From assembly GCA_002964805.2 (NCBI GenBank), contig PUDQ02000001.1, positions 7,216,001-7,280,000 of the forward strand: a stretch of 64,000 nucleotides of DNA. The letters are read 5' to 3'. The first letter of the stretch is position 1; each line of letters begins with the position of its first letter. The notes under the pieces are model-generated. The model did no database searches. It worked only from the letters and a program-made list of their open reading frames with translations, and was not told where the DNA came from. Shown here in pieces: positions 33,032-45,205 of the stretch. The DNA comes from Trametes villosa (lineage: Eukaryota > Basidiomycota > Agaricomycetes > Polyporales > Polyporaceae). Both the position numbers and the translations under genes were made by a program.

Positions 33032-36000
33032 CTAGTAGACCTCGAGCACATAGCGCTCCTCCTCCTTCAGATCCTCCAAGAACGCGCCCGCCTCCTCGCG
33101 CCCCACGCCCGCATGCCCCACAAGCGAGTCCACGAGCGCCTCGTACACGTCCGGGACAGGCCACGTCGGCCCGCACAGGTAGAACACCGCGCGCTCGTCC
33201 CAGAGCATGCGCGCAAGGTCGGGCCCGTGTTCTTGCATGCGGTGCTGGATGTACACCTTGCGCGGGCCGTCGCGCGAGAACGCGAGGCCGGCGCGCGTGA
33301 TCGTGCCGTCCGCGAGGAACGCCTCGATCTCCTCGCCGTACAGGTATTCCTGCGACTGGTGCCGCGAGCCGAAGTAGTAGTACGTCGGGCCGACGGCGAC
33401 GCCCTGTTCGGCGAGGTGTGCGCGGTACTGCAGGAAGGCGCGGAAGGGCGCGGCACCTGTACCGAGCCCGGCCATGATGATCGGCTGCTTGTGGTCCGGA
33501 GGCAGCTGTAGCGGAAAGCGGGTGAGCGGGGAGATATGGGCCGTATGGAGGAGGAGACGAACCTTCATGACACTGGGCTTGATTGAGACGGTGACCTTCT
33601 GGCCGATCTTAAGCCCGGCAAGGTAACGGGTGCACTGGCCATAGCGGGGAGAGCCTGATGAAGAAATGAGTATATGCGCATGGTTAGCGGACGATGGATG
33701 CGATGCGACTTACCACTAGGAGTGACCCAGTCGACGCTAACGACGAGCAAGTCGACACGGTCGCCCACGACGGCCTGCGAGCTCGCGATACTGTAGTGGC
33801 GGGGCTTGATATCGCCAATGAGCTCGCAGAGGACCTCGATGCCGGGGCGCGCGCTGCCGTAGCGGCGGAGGATGTCCGCAAACGTCACGGTATCCTTCTC
33901 GGACAGCTTCTTGAACGTCGCGACGCCCTCGGGGCTGCCGATGAACCGCAGCGCGTACTGGTCCGCGACCGCGCCCGCGTACTCCGCGAGCTCCGTGTAG
34001 AACGTCTTCGTCGGCTTCCCGAACAGGTCCACCTGCTGCTGCAGCGCCTGGAACACCGTGCGCGTGTGCACGCGCGCGCCGTCCGTGCCGGGCACGGGCA
34101 GCGTAACGAGCCGGTCCGGGTCGACGCCGTACCACGCGCAGAACGCGAGCACCTCCGCGCCGTCGTTCCAGCCGTGCACGCCAAGCGCCTCGCCGATCTC
34201 GTACCGCAGCCCCGTCCCGCGCGTGTCGAACTCGAGGTGGAAGACGTTGCGGTCGTACTCGAGCGGCGTCAGCCGCCGGTTCACCGTCGTCGTGATCAGG
34301 AACGTGCGCTCGGGCAGCTCCGGGCGCAGCGCCGGGTTCTGCTCCTCCGGGGAGGTGTGCGCGAGCCCGGGGGGCGTGAAGGCGGAGGGGAAGAGGATGT
34401 GCTTCGCGGCGTCGTGCCACGAGGCGAGGCGCGCGCCGTTGACAACGGTGTCACCCGCGGAGGTCTCGACGGCGATCGCGTTGAACTCGAAGCGCTTCAG
34501 CGGAGTGGATGCGGGTTGCTCGTCTGAAGGTGCGGATAGCTCGATCTCTACCAGGCCGTTCCACGAGCGGTGAACAAGCCCCGTGAGGTCGGCGCCCTGG
34601 ATGCTGTCGCCCAAGTCTGCACGGGCCACCTTCGCCACGAGGCTCTCCGTGGCGGCCTGGCCGAGGTACAGCCGGAGGAACGCCAGGAGCACAACGATGT
34701 TCTGCAGGACCTTCAGAACCTGTGCGTTGCCCTTAGAGAGCTCCGATACGAGGTTCTTCGCGTCCAAGGTGCATAGATGGAGGTTACGCTCGCGAATCAG
34801 CTCGGTAACCTCCGCCGGCAGGCTCGCAGCCAGCTCAGCCGCCGACGCATCCGTCGCGACGAGCACATGCTTTCCAGGGGCGGCGTGGCTGACCACGTCG
34901 TGAGACTTCAGCAGAGCCGGGTCAAGAATGGCGAGGAAGTCCGCAACGCCAGCGCTGTGCGAGGAGATGGGCAGGATGGCGGAGAGGGGCACAAAGGGAG
35001 CGTCCTCAGTCTGCCTGGGCGAGAGAACGATGCGATCCGCGGTGACGCCCCCGGGCTTCGAGAGCACGTCGTGCTCCGTGAGGAGACGGGACGATAGGGA
35101 CTTGTGGGGAAGGAACACGGTCTCCACCATGCGCGGAAGAGCGGCCAGCGCGCCCTCCGGCGTGCCGAAGAAGAGCAGCTTCTTGAGGTCCGGCGCACCC
35201 AGAGAAGGGATCGGGACCGGGAAGGGCAGCAGGTCAACGATGAACGTGAGGAAGGCCGTAGGGTCGCTGAGGAACTCCTGCGTCCGCGCCGGCACGATGC
35301 GGTGCGCCTTCACGAGAGGCCCGCGCTCGAGCGGGTTCAGGAGTGCGGAGAAGACGTCGAGGTAGAGCGCGCCCTGGGTGGTCTCGGTCGGCACATCGTC
35401 GAAGACGTGCACCTTCTTCACGGAGGTGGGGAGCACGCTGCGGAGCGCCTCCTCGTCCCACGGGCGCAAGACGCGGACGATCACGACGCCGAGGCCGGAG
35501 ATGCGGCTCGCGAGCGCCTTCGCGGTGAGCGCGAGCGGGCCATTGAGGAGGACGACGACCGTCTGCGCGTTCTGGTCGCCGGCGTACTCGAACGCGCTAA
35601 TTCCGGCCTTCTTCAGGCCCGCCTCAAGCGAGAGGCCGGGCTCGGGGAGGACGAGCGGAGGCGTCGCGACATGTCCGGTCTCGCGGGTCGCGCTGTGGTG
35701 GTCGAAGAGGTGGATAACGTGGGTATCAGTCAGCTGGTACGAGAGGGCGGCAAGCTCAACCGTCTCCCGCGGCGTCGCGGAGAGCAGCACGGTGAAGCCC
35801 TCGGGGAGGAGCGCGAGGGCGGGCGTGAACGGGGCGAGCGTGGGAGAGAGCGCGAACTGCTCCCCCACGGGGGTCACCGTGGGCACCTGGATGACGAGCC
35901 TGCTGTTGGGCGTCGCGGGGGGCAGGTAGGTGAGGGACTGGACCATGGCGGCCAGCCCGGAGGGAGTGGTGTACGCTGTCAAGACGGCACCTTTCGCGGC

Positions 36001-36345
36001 ATCCTTGCTCGTGCCCTGGGAGAGGCGGCCGACGAGACTGAGGCCCGCGCCGGCCCTGGTCTGGAGACTGACGACGGGCGCGGTCTCGCTGCTGTTGTCG
36101 GCCCATGATTTGGTGCGTGCTCCGAAGCCAGCCTGCTCGGCTAGGTCGTAGACGAAGACAGAAGAGGAGGAAGCTGTGCGGGAAGCAATGTACTCGACGA
36201 GAGTGGATGCGGTGATAGCGCCAGACTCCGCAATGCTCTGAAGGTCATTGGCCGCGGTCGCCTTGAGTTTTGGGGTGGGAGGAGCCGAGAGCGTGGTGGT
36301 CGCCGAGAAGGGCGTAGAAGTCCCGGACTGGGCGGCAGTGGCCAT
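33032..36345 (-). CDS. MET10: Sulfite reductase (NADPH) flavoprotein alpha subunit
   Basis: Predicted 1065-aa flavoprotein that passes electrons from NADPH to the sulfite reductase haem subunit, which makes sulfide in the cytosolic sulfate assimilation pathway. Exons on the minus strand: 36345-33714, 33654-33563 and 33505-33032. The N-terminal ~550 residues resemble the pyruvate:ferredoxin oxidoreductase-like part of yeast Met10. The ferredoxin-reductase part follows, with the FAD motif RHYSIASS, the GQCTRYLAGL segment, NADPH-binding IIMAGLGTGAAPFRAFLQ, YYYFGSRHQSQEYLY and VFYLCGP. The length is close to the ~1035 aa of yeast Met10, and as there, no flavodoxin-type FMN domain is apparent. Family assignment is secure. 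Confidence 0.94.
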
Positions 36346-36687
36346 CGCTCGCTAACCTGCCGGCGGGAGGGGGAGGGAGGACGAGGAGGGTCGGGGAGAG
36401 CGAGCGGTACCCCGCCCGCGCAGAGAGTTTTATTCATCGGACGGGAAAGCCGGGAGAGCGTTCGTCCACGAAATTCTTGCTCACTCTCTCCGCCGCGAAT
36501 GGCGCACTCTGTGCAAACGATGGCGACATGCCCAGTCACCCACGTGACCGCGCTTTAGTACCGCGACGCGCACCGCGTAAGCGCCCACCCCCGCACACCC
36601 GTGCGGACATCCGGAGCAGTAGATCGAAGAGAGCGTGCAACACAATTTATCCCAAGATATAGTACACGATACAGAAAGACATTGGTT
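36346..36687. promoter_or_regulatory. Spacer with MET10 promoter
   Basis: This 342-bp stretch lies between the 3' end of the uracil phosphoribosyltransferase gene and the MET10 start. It includes TCACGTGA-type sequence near 36541 (CCACGTGACC), a CACGTG core like the Cbf1 site that controls MET genes in yeast. That regulatory link is inference. Confidence 0.45.
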
Positions 36688-37814
36688 TCAAACCTTCTCG
36701 GAGCCCTTGAGCGTGTTGTACAGGCGATCACCCTGCATGGTCAGTCAGGAAAGACGACTCTGTGCAATATCATGAAACGTACTGTGTCGCCCAGACCCGG
36801 AGAAATCAAGCCATTGGGTGTCAGGTGGGCATCGACGGCCGCAACCCAGATCTATAGACGGTGAGCATATGCGAGACCTGTTGAACGCGTGAGGCTTACC
36901 TCGACGCCCGGGAACTCCGATTGTACCCTGTTCAGACCATCTTGCGATGCGAGAACACATAGCAGCTTGATCTTGTTCACTGTGGTCCAGATGTGTCGGT
37001 ACCTCACACGCTTCAGTTTATCTACATCGAACTGACCGGCAATGCCCCATTCAATCAGCATGTGCATGGCTGCACACGCCGTGCCACCGGTAGCGATGAG
37101 CGGGTCGAGGAGGAAGACTTGGTCGACTGTCGGGTTCGGCGGGAGCTTCGAGTAGTCTGTTTGTCGCGTTAGCTATTCCCCTACATCATAATGTCGCTCG
37201 ACTTACATTCCACAGGTTGCAGCGACACCTTCTCCCTAAACAGCCCAAGGTGGTATACGCTCGCGGCCCTTCAACGTAAGCGCGTAAGTCATCAGATATA
37301 GCAGTGCTGAGATCATAGGAACGTACGGGAAGAGGTTCAACAACGCATCGGTCATTCCCATACCGGCGCGCAGGATGGGTGTAAGGCCGATGTTGGGCTT
37401 GATCACAGAGCCCGTAAACGGTCCAACAGGGGTTTCCTGCCGTTATGATCAGATCCCCATCCTAGGTCATACTATACACCGAGCACTCACCCCCTTGAAG
37501 GTCTCCTCTTCCAGATCCCGACTCGCCTCAATACCGAGGATCAGACTGATGTCATGGATGCCCTGCGATGCATAGATTCCTACATTAGCACTGCGCAAAG
37601 CGAACACTCTGAGCAGCATACGCACCTCACGGAACTCCTTCGGGCTCGTGCTCGTCTTTCGCAAATGCGACAGCCGCGCGTTCACAATCGGGTGCGCGAG
37701 AACGTGAACCTTGTCGGATGGCATGCTGGCTAGGGGCGTTGTAGGAGCGAGGGGCGCGAGTGTGAGGGGACTGCGGGGACGAGGAGACTTGAGATGGACG
37801 TGGTCTGCGGACAA
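36688..37814 (-). CDS. FUR1: Uracil phosphoribosyltransferase
   Basis: Pyrimidine-salvage enzyme that makes UMP from uracil and PRPP. Seven minus-strand exons: 37814-37626, 37562-37491, 37436-37327, 37268-37207, 37156-36900, 36851-36783 and 36732-36688, giving 267 aa. Landmarks are LRKTSTSPKEFRE, ETPVGPFTGSVIKPN, ILRAGMGMTDALL, the PRPP loop LLDPLIATGGTACAA (Asp162-Thr170) and the C-terminal IWVAAVDAHLTPNGLISPGL with GDTGDRLYNTL. Intron 1 (63 nt) is a multiple of three without a stop, but its removal restores the family alignment. The ATG at 37724 (MPSDKVHVLAHP) gives 237 aa, nearer the usual length of about 216, and may be the true start; the upstream 30 residues are Pro-rich. Confidence 0.93.
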
Positions 37815-38385
37815 GGTGCGTCTGCAACGCGGCTGGAGCTTCGCTCAGGTGCCCGTGCAGGCTCGGACGCGAGCCTGGCATGATACGGCAGGCCGGGCAG
37901 CGCCCCGATCGCGGCAGCATGACCTGAACTTATCGCTGAACGTGCGATATGCAGATAGCGCTCGGCGGCGCCGCGAGATGTGGGTCCATGAGGGTCTTTA
38001 TTGGCTGATAAAGCGAGCGGCGTAGATACAGAGCTTTGCAGGACGATAGGACGAATGGTAGTTGAATGCAAGTTGCGGTCCAGGTCAACGTCGTCGGCAG
38101 CTGGGCGCATGGCGTTAAGCGAGGCGCCGAGGACTATCGGAAATTGCCGAGATCAACGTCTGGGGAATGGTGCCTCGATGCTCGCTGCTCCCTGTTGCTC
38201 CTAGCCTTCGACGCGTCCACTTATGCATACTGCTTCAAAGCCCAAAACATTCTGTCACGTTTGGGATCGCTTATTGTTTTACATTGTCCGAACTTCATAT
38301 ACAGCTCATCCGTCTAGCCTCGTACAGTTCACGCATATGCGCTACTTCACCCGCCCAAGCACGAGTCCGACAACTTTCCAAGCCT
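37815..38385. other. Intergenic region upstream of FUR1
   Basis: I see no gene; it should contain the FUR1 promoter and the 3' end of the first spherulin-4-like gene. Confidence 0.4.
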
Positions 38386-39343
38386 CTAGTTTTGCGCCGA
38401 CTGCAGGGCAGCAATGAAACTCTCGAGGTCAGTCGGGAGGTTGTCGTACGGGTTTGCCCCGTTCGCCTGCGAGTCGGTGGTCACGTAGAACGCCTTGACG
38501 TGGTCCTGCGTGATGAGCGTCGAAATGAGCTCTGTCGGAGGCGTGGACGGCCCGTCCGTCAACAACACAGCCTGCTTCGTGGCCGGGGTAGAGGAGCCGA
38601 GCTGCAAGCTACTTGCGCTGCAGCACAAGGTGAATATCTACGCCGTGTCCGCTAGTGAATGAGAACTCACTTGAAGTTGTTGTAGAAGGCCTCGGACGAG
38701 AGTACGAGGTCTGCAATGCCATAGTATTTGTTTGAACTCGGCGCGATGCCAGGGTTCAGCGCGACCTGCACGAGCACGAGTCAATCAGCGTTGTTCTCAC
38801 CTTGTAAAATCGAAACGGCGCGCGACTCACGAAGCCATTCCCGCTCTTGAACGACGACTTCGCTTGCGACGCGAAAGTCTTGTACGTCGCGAGGTCCTTG
38901 CTCGTCCCGGACACCTCGTCGAAGAAGATGCCGTCCGGGCGGTACGCCGCCTTCCAGCCCTTGTACGTCTTCACATCCGCCGTCACGCCCGCCTTGCGCT
39001 TCGACGCGCCGTAGGACGTGTGGACGTACCCGAGCACGACGACGTTCGGCGCGCGCAGCTTCGGAATGCACTGCTGGAACTCGATGGGCGCCTGGCCGTT
39101 GGTGTTGCCAGGGCCGCTGTTTGGGTTGATGACGGCCCAGAAGGGCACGGTGGGGTGCGCCTTGATGCTGCAGGACGAAGGTGAGCGGCCCTTCTCTACG
39201 GGTTGGGATTGACGCGCGACTTACGTGTTAATGAGCGGCAGCCATTCAGTGCACTCGGCCCCCGATGCGGGGTAGATGTAGAGCGGGACGAGTGCGCCGG
39301 AGGCGAGAGTAGCGGCGGCAGCGATCGCGCGAGGGATGAACAT
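38386..39343 (-). CDS. Spherulin-4-like secreted protein 1
   Basis: Predicted 260-aa protein of the spherulation-specific family 4, named after a Physarum protein and common in fungi; these have a TIM-barrel-like fold and unclear activity. Minus-strand exons are 39343-39225, 39167-38831, 38765-38671 and 38617-38386. A signal peptide, MFIPRAIAAAATLASG, leads into ALVPLYIYPASG. Family signatures are VPFWAVINPNSGPG, LRAPNVVVLGYVHTSYG, YRPDGIFFDEVS, YYGIADLVLSSEAFYNNF and AFYVTTDSQANGANPYDNLP near the end. The gene at 43476-44474 has the same four-exon structure, with first and third exons of identical length, so the two are duplicates. Confidence 0.9.
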
Positions 39344-40931
39344 GGTGAGGGTAAGACCGTCGAGTTGAAGGTACGAGGGCGAGTGCTGAATCCCTCCCGC
39401 ACCATGTCGCAGCTTATATTCCTCCCGCAAAAAAGGCGTTTTCGCGCATCCTGGAGGACGAGCCGACGACCGGTGGTGCGGGACGGATGTTGGACGGCGG
39501 ATCAAGAGCAGTGTGCCTGGGCTCATAGACACACCCCACGGCAGCGAAGAGGTGCGTCAGTTTAAACTTTACCTACCCTCTCCCATCTCCTGCCGGAGAA
39601 GACAGCGATGCCACTCGGCCACCTGCACCCGGGAGCAATGAAGGTGGCCGGCGAAGCGTCCAAAGCTATCCGACGGCAGAGGTATAGCGAACGCTCCTCA
39701 TTCTGGGGCTCGCTGCCGCTGTCCGAAAGCGGGATTGCGGAGTGGCCCAGTCGCGATCGCTCTCCCCGTGAGCGCGGGTGTGCCATTCCGGGCGTTTCGA
39801 TCGCGGTCCGTGTTGTGGCTGTGACGCGGACAGAGGTTCAGTGGTACGCCAACCTGGTGGTACATGAGGCCTGTATAGCAGCGGCAATGATGGCGAACAC
39901 GAACACGGTAGAGAGGCGGTTCTGTGTATAGTTGTGGGCGCTCTAAATGTCAGAGATAGAGGCCGACCAGTTCTCACATCTGCTCATGCCGACGGCTGGG
40001 CGAGGGGAGAGCTGGCTGACGTACTGACAATTTGGTCCCGATTCAAACGTATATACCTTGTCAGATGACGCTCGAATTTAGCATCCGCAACCGGGTACGC
40101 GCACGCGCATTCCTGTTGCCAATCCAGGTTGACGTGCTCCCCGAGACAGTGTCCCGTACAGACCTTCATCGTCGCCCATCAGAGACCACCGGGTACGGGA
40201 GCATGCAATTCGCGTGGTGGATGCCTTTCATGCACCAGCAAGAGCAATGCTCTGCTTGGCAATAGTGAAGACGGAAAAGACCGGGTAGGTGGCAGGGGCT
40301 GCATCCTGATGCTGAGGTGCACCGTCGGTCGCCATGTCCTGCTTAGCCGAAGACTTCCGTGCCAGGAGAATACTGCATCGCGCTGTGCAGGACCAATCAT
40401 ACCACAGTCAACCAAACCCAGTGCTGGTGATCTGAGACCGGTGATCATTGGGATCGGCAACGACACGAGGTACGGCCCAGTACGGCTTGTATGTTGCACC
40501 ATGTACCGCTCATCTACCGTGTTCCTGGCCGAGTACGGATTGCTCTTCAAGGTCAATGGTCGCGTTCTACCGCGTATATCATGCAAGGGCTTAGATATAG
40601 CAATATTTTCCTTCTGAACAGCGCTCGTAGCTGACCCTTGGTCGTAGGCTGATATTCTGTGGTTGGCCGTCACGGACAGGCCAAACGACGCGGGCAGATC
40701 GCAAGTCCGGTTTCATCGGGTCTACCACAGTCTGCAATCACAGCCCCATGTCGCTTCCTACGAGTTCTCCGCGCAGTCGCGGGGAATAGTGTTCCTCCGC
40801 GCAGAACCGAACGGTGTCAAGCAAGAGCGCACCGCCATCTACCAGTGGCATTCGGCGAGCGCGGGTTGTCTTCATCGATATAAGAACGCTCTGGTGCGTA
40901 CTTGCGGACAAACTCTCCCCCTTCTCCTTCT
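39344..40931. other. 1.6-kb divergent intergenic region
   Basis: It separates the spherulin-4-like gene (minus) from the aspartic protease (plus). Open frames up to 164 codons overlap on both strands near 40129-40673 but lack motifs. I see no supported gene. CT-rich sequence near 40918-40931 precedes the protease start. Confidence 0.4.
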
Positions 40932-43067
40932 ATGCCGATGTCCCTTTCTTCCTTCCGAGGCGTTCTTCTCGCCCTCGTTTCATTTTCTTCTTTCCTCGCT
41001 GCGAGTGGCCAAAAATCTACTTCGTCCGGGGCACCCTCCAGTTCCACGACCTCCGGCGGACAATATGGAAGCTTGACATCCCCCATTGAACTCGGTGTGA
41101 AGAATATCAACGATGAAGGGGTAAGCAACTTTCTTCGCAACCGGTCGACTGTTCAACATAGTGTCCTAGCTAACCGCTTGTGGCGCTGGTAGTACACTAT
41201 GAACATCGTTCTTGGCGGCCAGAGTAAGCCCTCGTGCTTCTCGAACGACGCTCAATTCGGCCTGACATACCTCCCTGCAGACTTCAACGTTCTCATCGAT
41301 ACCGGGTCTACAGACCTCTGGGTCTATGCGAAGGGGCTCGATATACAATTCACGAACACTACCGACATTCAGGCCGGGATTGTGTATGGAATCGGCCAAG
41401 CTCAAGGGACAATTGTGTACGCCGACCTGCAGCTCGGGCCCTATACCATTCCCAACCAAGGTAAGCATTCGGAAGCTGTCTTCCAATGCTCTACAGATGT
41501 TGACGCATCGGTGACGTTGGCAGCATTCTTGAACGCTACGTCGGTAAGACTGCTAGAGCAAGTGACGATGGTACGACGCTGAAATTTTATCCAGTCCGAT
41601 TTGCCGCACTCCGTAGACGGTATCATTGGGCTTGCGTTCGAAACGTTTTCAGCCATACCCCCCGCACTCGCCGACGCATGGGGGAAGGAGGCTGCCATGG
41701 AGCTTGGAGCCGCGCCTACATATCACGAACCTCCTCGCTCAGGACCGGTCTGTCCCGGGTTACTTCGATCTGCAGCTCGGGCGTCTGGACGAGAACGGCA
41801 CGGACCACAGCGGACATCTGTTGACTGGTCAGCACGCCTCAGGGCTGGAGGCGGTCGCCAAAGCGCCGAAGATTGAGCAGGTGGATCACAGACACTGGAC
41901 CGTGGCCATGGACGGCGCTAGCATCAACGGCAAGCCGTTCAGCTTCAACAAGTCTTCGATAGCCGGCGTGCCCGCCGGCAAGGTCGCGGTCGCACTCGAC
42001 TCCGGATACACGACCTCTGTGCTCCCCGATGCGTTCGTTGACGCTATCTACGGCTCTATCCCGGGCGCGGTGAAGTACACTGGTGCCATTCCCGGTACTG
42101 ACAACGGTCCGGGCAACAACTGGATTCTTCCCTGCAATGCCAGCACGAACATCACCTTCGTCTTCGGGTGCGCCTTCTACGTCCTACTTAACGAAATCAT
42201 GATCTAACATATCACTTGTAGCGGACAAGAGTATCCCATCCATCCTCGCGATGCTGTCAGATCTTACAAGGGTATCAAGCTCGACACAGTCGATGGCGTA
42301 GATCTCGTTGCCAACACCACTGTCTGCCTCAACGGGTTCTTCTCTGGTGAAAAGGACGACACCTTCGATTTGATACTTGGCATGGGCTTCCTCCGCAACG
42401 TTTATACCTCGTACGTCTCATCATGCTGTACATCCTCCTTGTCCTTCCCTAAACCTCTCCTTCTAGATTCAACTACGCCGATTACAGGCCTGGCCAGAAC
42501 AATACCGGACAGGCGCCCTATGTGCAACTACTCTCCACGACCGACCGCGCGGCAGCGTGGGCCGAATTCAACGCATACGCAGCTTACCAGCTCGCGGCGG
42601 GGCCTCCTGCTGCCGATGCTGCCTCCGTGATTGCGTTGATCACTACCTATGCCGAAGCCACCGCTAACTCGACCTCGAGCGCGGTTTCGAGCCCAACTTC
42701 GAGCGCAGGCTCCAGTTCAAGCGGAAGCGTCGTTGCGACTACGACCGCGGGTGCTGCTCCCAGCGCAAGCACCCGCGCCAGTGTTGCATCTAACAATGCG
42801 GCCTCGGCCCAGGAACTAGCGGTTGCCGGTGCGGTTTCCGAGTCGAGCGAGGACTACTCGAAGGACGCGGGCGGCAACAAGTACGGGCCTGTCGCGCTCG
42901 GCCTGCTCGGCGCGAACCTCGCCATCGGACTGGTGGTTCTTGGGGTCACGGTGGCGCTGTGCATGCGCGGCGGAAAGCAGAAGCGGGAGTCACGCTACCA
43001 GCCCGTCCGTCTTCCGAAGGAGGAGGCGGCGGTGGATGTCGAGGGTGCCCCGCGATATAGCGACTAA
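40932..43067 (+). pseudogene. Pepsin-type aspartic protease gene with a frameshift
   Basis: Secreted, membrane-anchored aspartic protease of family A1. Exons: 40932-41120, 41193-41223, 41281-41543, 41595-42167, 42222-42410 and 42467-43067. A signal peptide (SFRGVLLALVSFSSFLAASG) precedes the first active-site motif LIDTGSTDLWVY; the second is ALDSGYTTSVLP. A Ser/Thr-rich stalk and a hydrophobic segment (LGLLGANLAIGLVVLGVTVA) near the C-terminus suggest surface anchoring. Within the fourth exon the frame changes between about 41716 and 41727: upstream reads WGKEAAMELGAAP, downstream resumes as ITNLLAQDRSVPGYFDLQLG one base out of phase. No usable intron spans it. It is a recent pseudogene, a sequencing error or an unusual recoding site. 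If the extra base is ignored, the protein is about 614 aa. Confidence 0.75.
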
Positions 43068-43475
43068 GCCAGCCCTCCAAAGACCTTCCTTTCGCGTGCG
43101 CATCCCCCCGTTCTCTACCACACATGTAGCATACTATCTTACAGTCTCTGTCTACTACTGCTCGCTCATGGACAATTCATCGTACGCATCCCATTGATTT
43201 TATTGCCGTTTCATACCTACTTCTCTACGAACGTACAACTTATCGTGTTCTCAATCTTGCGGCCACCGACAACCGACTTTCGGTAAACTCTTACTCGACT
43301 TCACATGTGAGCGACCCCTCTACGGCACTCTTCGAAGAATTCCGTCGTTTATGGAGATCTATCACAGGAATGCAACCTTGTGGTAGCCAACCCAATGAAT
43401 TCCGCGGCAGCCTCGAGCTTCCAAAACCCTAGATACAGTGCTCCTGCCATAGCGCCGACACCCCCTGTGACACAA
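43068..43475. other. Convergent spacer
   Basis: No gene seen between the protease and the second spherulin-4-like gene, whose 3' ends face each other. Confidence 0.4.
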
Positions 43476-44474
43476 TCAAGCCCCTTGCGCAGCCTGAATA
43501 GCAGCGATGAAGCTCTCTAAGTCGGTCGGCAGGTCGTCGTACGGGTTCGCCCCGTTCGTCTGCGAGTCCGTGGTCACGTAGAACGCGCGAAGCTTGTCCG
43601 TCGTGATCAGTTGCGAGATGAGGTCGGTCGGCGGGGAGGCGGGGCCGTTGGTGAGCACGACCGCCTGCTGTGCCGCGGGGGTAGACGCGCCAATGACGAG
43701 GTCATCCGCGCTATTGAAATAGCTTCAGTCAAATCGTCTGGGCGATGCAGTCATGGAGAAATCATGCTTACCTGAATTCATCGAAGAAGGTCTCGTCCGT
43801 GAGGATCAGATCCGCGATGCCGTAGTATCCGCTGACGTCGGGCGCAGTGCCAGGGTTGAGCGCAATCTAGGTGTGCAATTTGTAGGAGCAACAACGCGCC
43901 GAAAGATATTGTCAGCGTTCCGTATTATACAAACGTTGCTTCCTGGGACTCACAAATCCGTTGCCACCGTTGAAGAGTGGCCGCGCGTGGTCCGTAAAGC
44001 CTTGGTACGTCGCGAGGTCCTCGCCCTTCTCCGACACCTCGTCGAAGAAAATGCCATCAGGCCGGTACGCAGCACCCCACCCGGCGTAGGTGTCGACGTC
44101 CGCGGTCACCTTCGCCTGCTTAGCCGCCTTGCCCTGGCCGGTCTCGACGTAGCCGAGGACGACGACGTTCGGCGCGCGGAGGACGGGGATGCAGTTCTGG
44201 TACTCCTTCGTCGCCTGGCTCCCTTGTTTGCCGCCGGGTCCGTTGTCTGGGTTGATGATAACCCAGAAGGGGAGCGATGGGTGTGCGGCGATGCTGTAGA
44301 ACGAGAATGGTTCAGTGGGGACGGTCCCGACGTAGACTTATAATAGATGCCATACGTGTCAAGTACAGGGCCCCATGCCGCACAGTTTGTACCATCGGGG
44401 TCAATGTAGAGGGGGATGAGCACGCCGGAAGCGAGGGAGGCTGCGGCGGTCGCTAGGGCGCGTGGGATGTACAT
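43476..44474 (-). CDS. Spherulin-4-like secreted protein 2
   Basis: Predicted 262-aa paralog of the gene at 38386-39343. Minus-strand exons are 44474-44356, 44293-43954, 43866-43772 and 43710-43476; exons 1 and 3 have the same lengths (119 and 95 nt) as in the paralog and all junction phases match. The signal peptide MYIPRALATAAASLASG leads into VLIPLYIDPDG. Family signatures are LPFWVIINPDNGPGG, LRAPNVVVLGYVETGQG, YRPDGIFFDEVS, GYYGIADLILTDETFFDEF and AFYVTTDSQTNGANPYDDLP. A TATATAAG-like element sits about 130 bp upstream (near 44603-44610, minus strand). An upstream in-frame ATG at 44516 is less likely because it would bury the signal peptide. Confidence 0.9.
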
Positions 44475-45205
44475 GGTGGGTACTTGGTGCTTCTGTGAGG
44501 ATCTGGCGAAGGTCAACAGCGAATGTCTGAGCTCTTGGCGGATGGACAGATGAGCTCCGAGGGTGTGCCCAGGTTGCGCTGACCCTCAGCGGTCTGTGCA
44601 CTTATATACCTACGAGCGACGGGCGATCTCGACCTGCGCTTCCGTTGCATCTGCATTAAGCTCGCTTCACCAGCCTGTTCACGTGCTCGCCTCGTCGTCG
44701 TCATAGATCGCAGCGGGCTCGAGACGACTCGAGACGACCGGCTGGCACAGGCACCGTCGGGAGAATGTGACCGATATTCCTGGACAGCGCACGAGCATCG
44801 GGCCGCCGTGCACGCTGCTGGTAGGAGAAACAGTCCATTTGCGCGCGAAGAAGGACGAAGGAAAGTTCGCATCCGCCGAGCAAGCGTTCCAAACACCGGT
44901 GTGCGCATGGCTTCGACGTCGGGCGATCTGTCAATGTCAGCCACGAAACACTTCCTACCGAGAATAAGGATGACATCATGGGTGCGAATGAATGCATCGA
45001 TGTGCAGGGCCATAGTGATCCCTGAGTTCACTGTCGGGCTGAGGTCATACGTGTAGACTCGAAACGCGAGAAACGTACCGACACCGACAGCTCGAGCGAA
45101 GCCACCATAGCTGTGGTGTGTACTAGCAGTGTACTAGTGCCGTGGATTGAGGGCGCATTTTAGGGACGATAGAGTTTCCATAGACGTGCCGAATTGCATA
45201 CTACG
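44475..45205. other. Spacer with promoter of spherulin-4-like gene 2
   Basis: I see no gene in this 731-bp spacer. It holds the promoter of the downstream minus-strand gene. Confidence 0.4.

Noticed and set aside
35104..36108. 334-codon plus-strand open frame
   Set aside because: Antisense to MET10, with strong codon-complement composition and no motif.
41461..41496. 36-bp GTAAGC...ACAG stretch in the aspartic protease gene as an intron
   Set aside because: It is shorter than any other intron here, is a multiple of three and is open in frame, so I kept it as coding.
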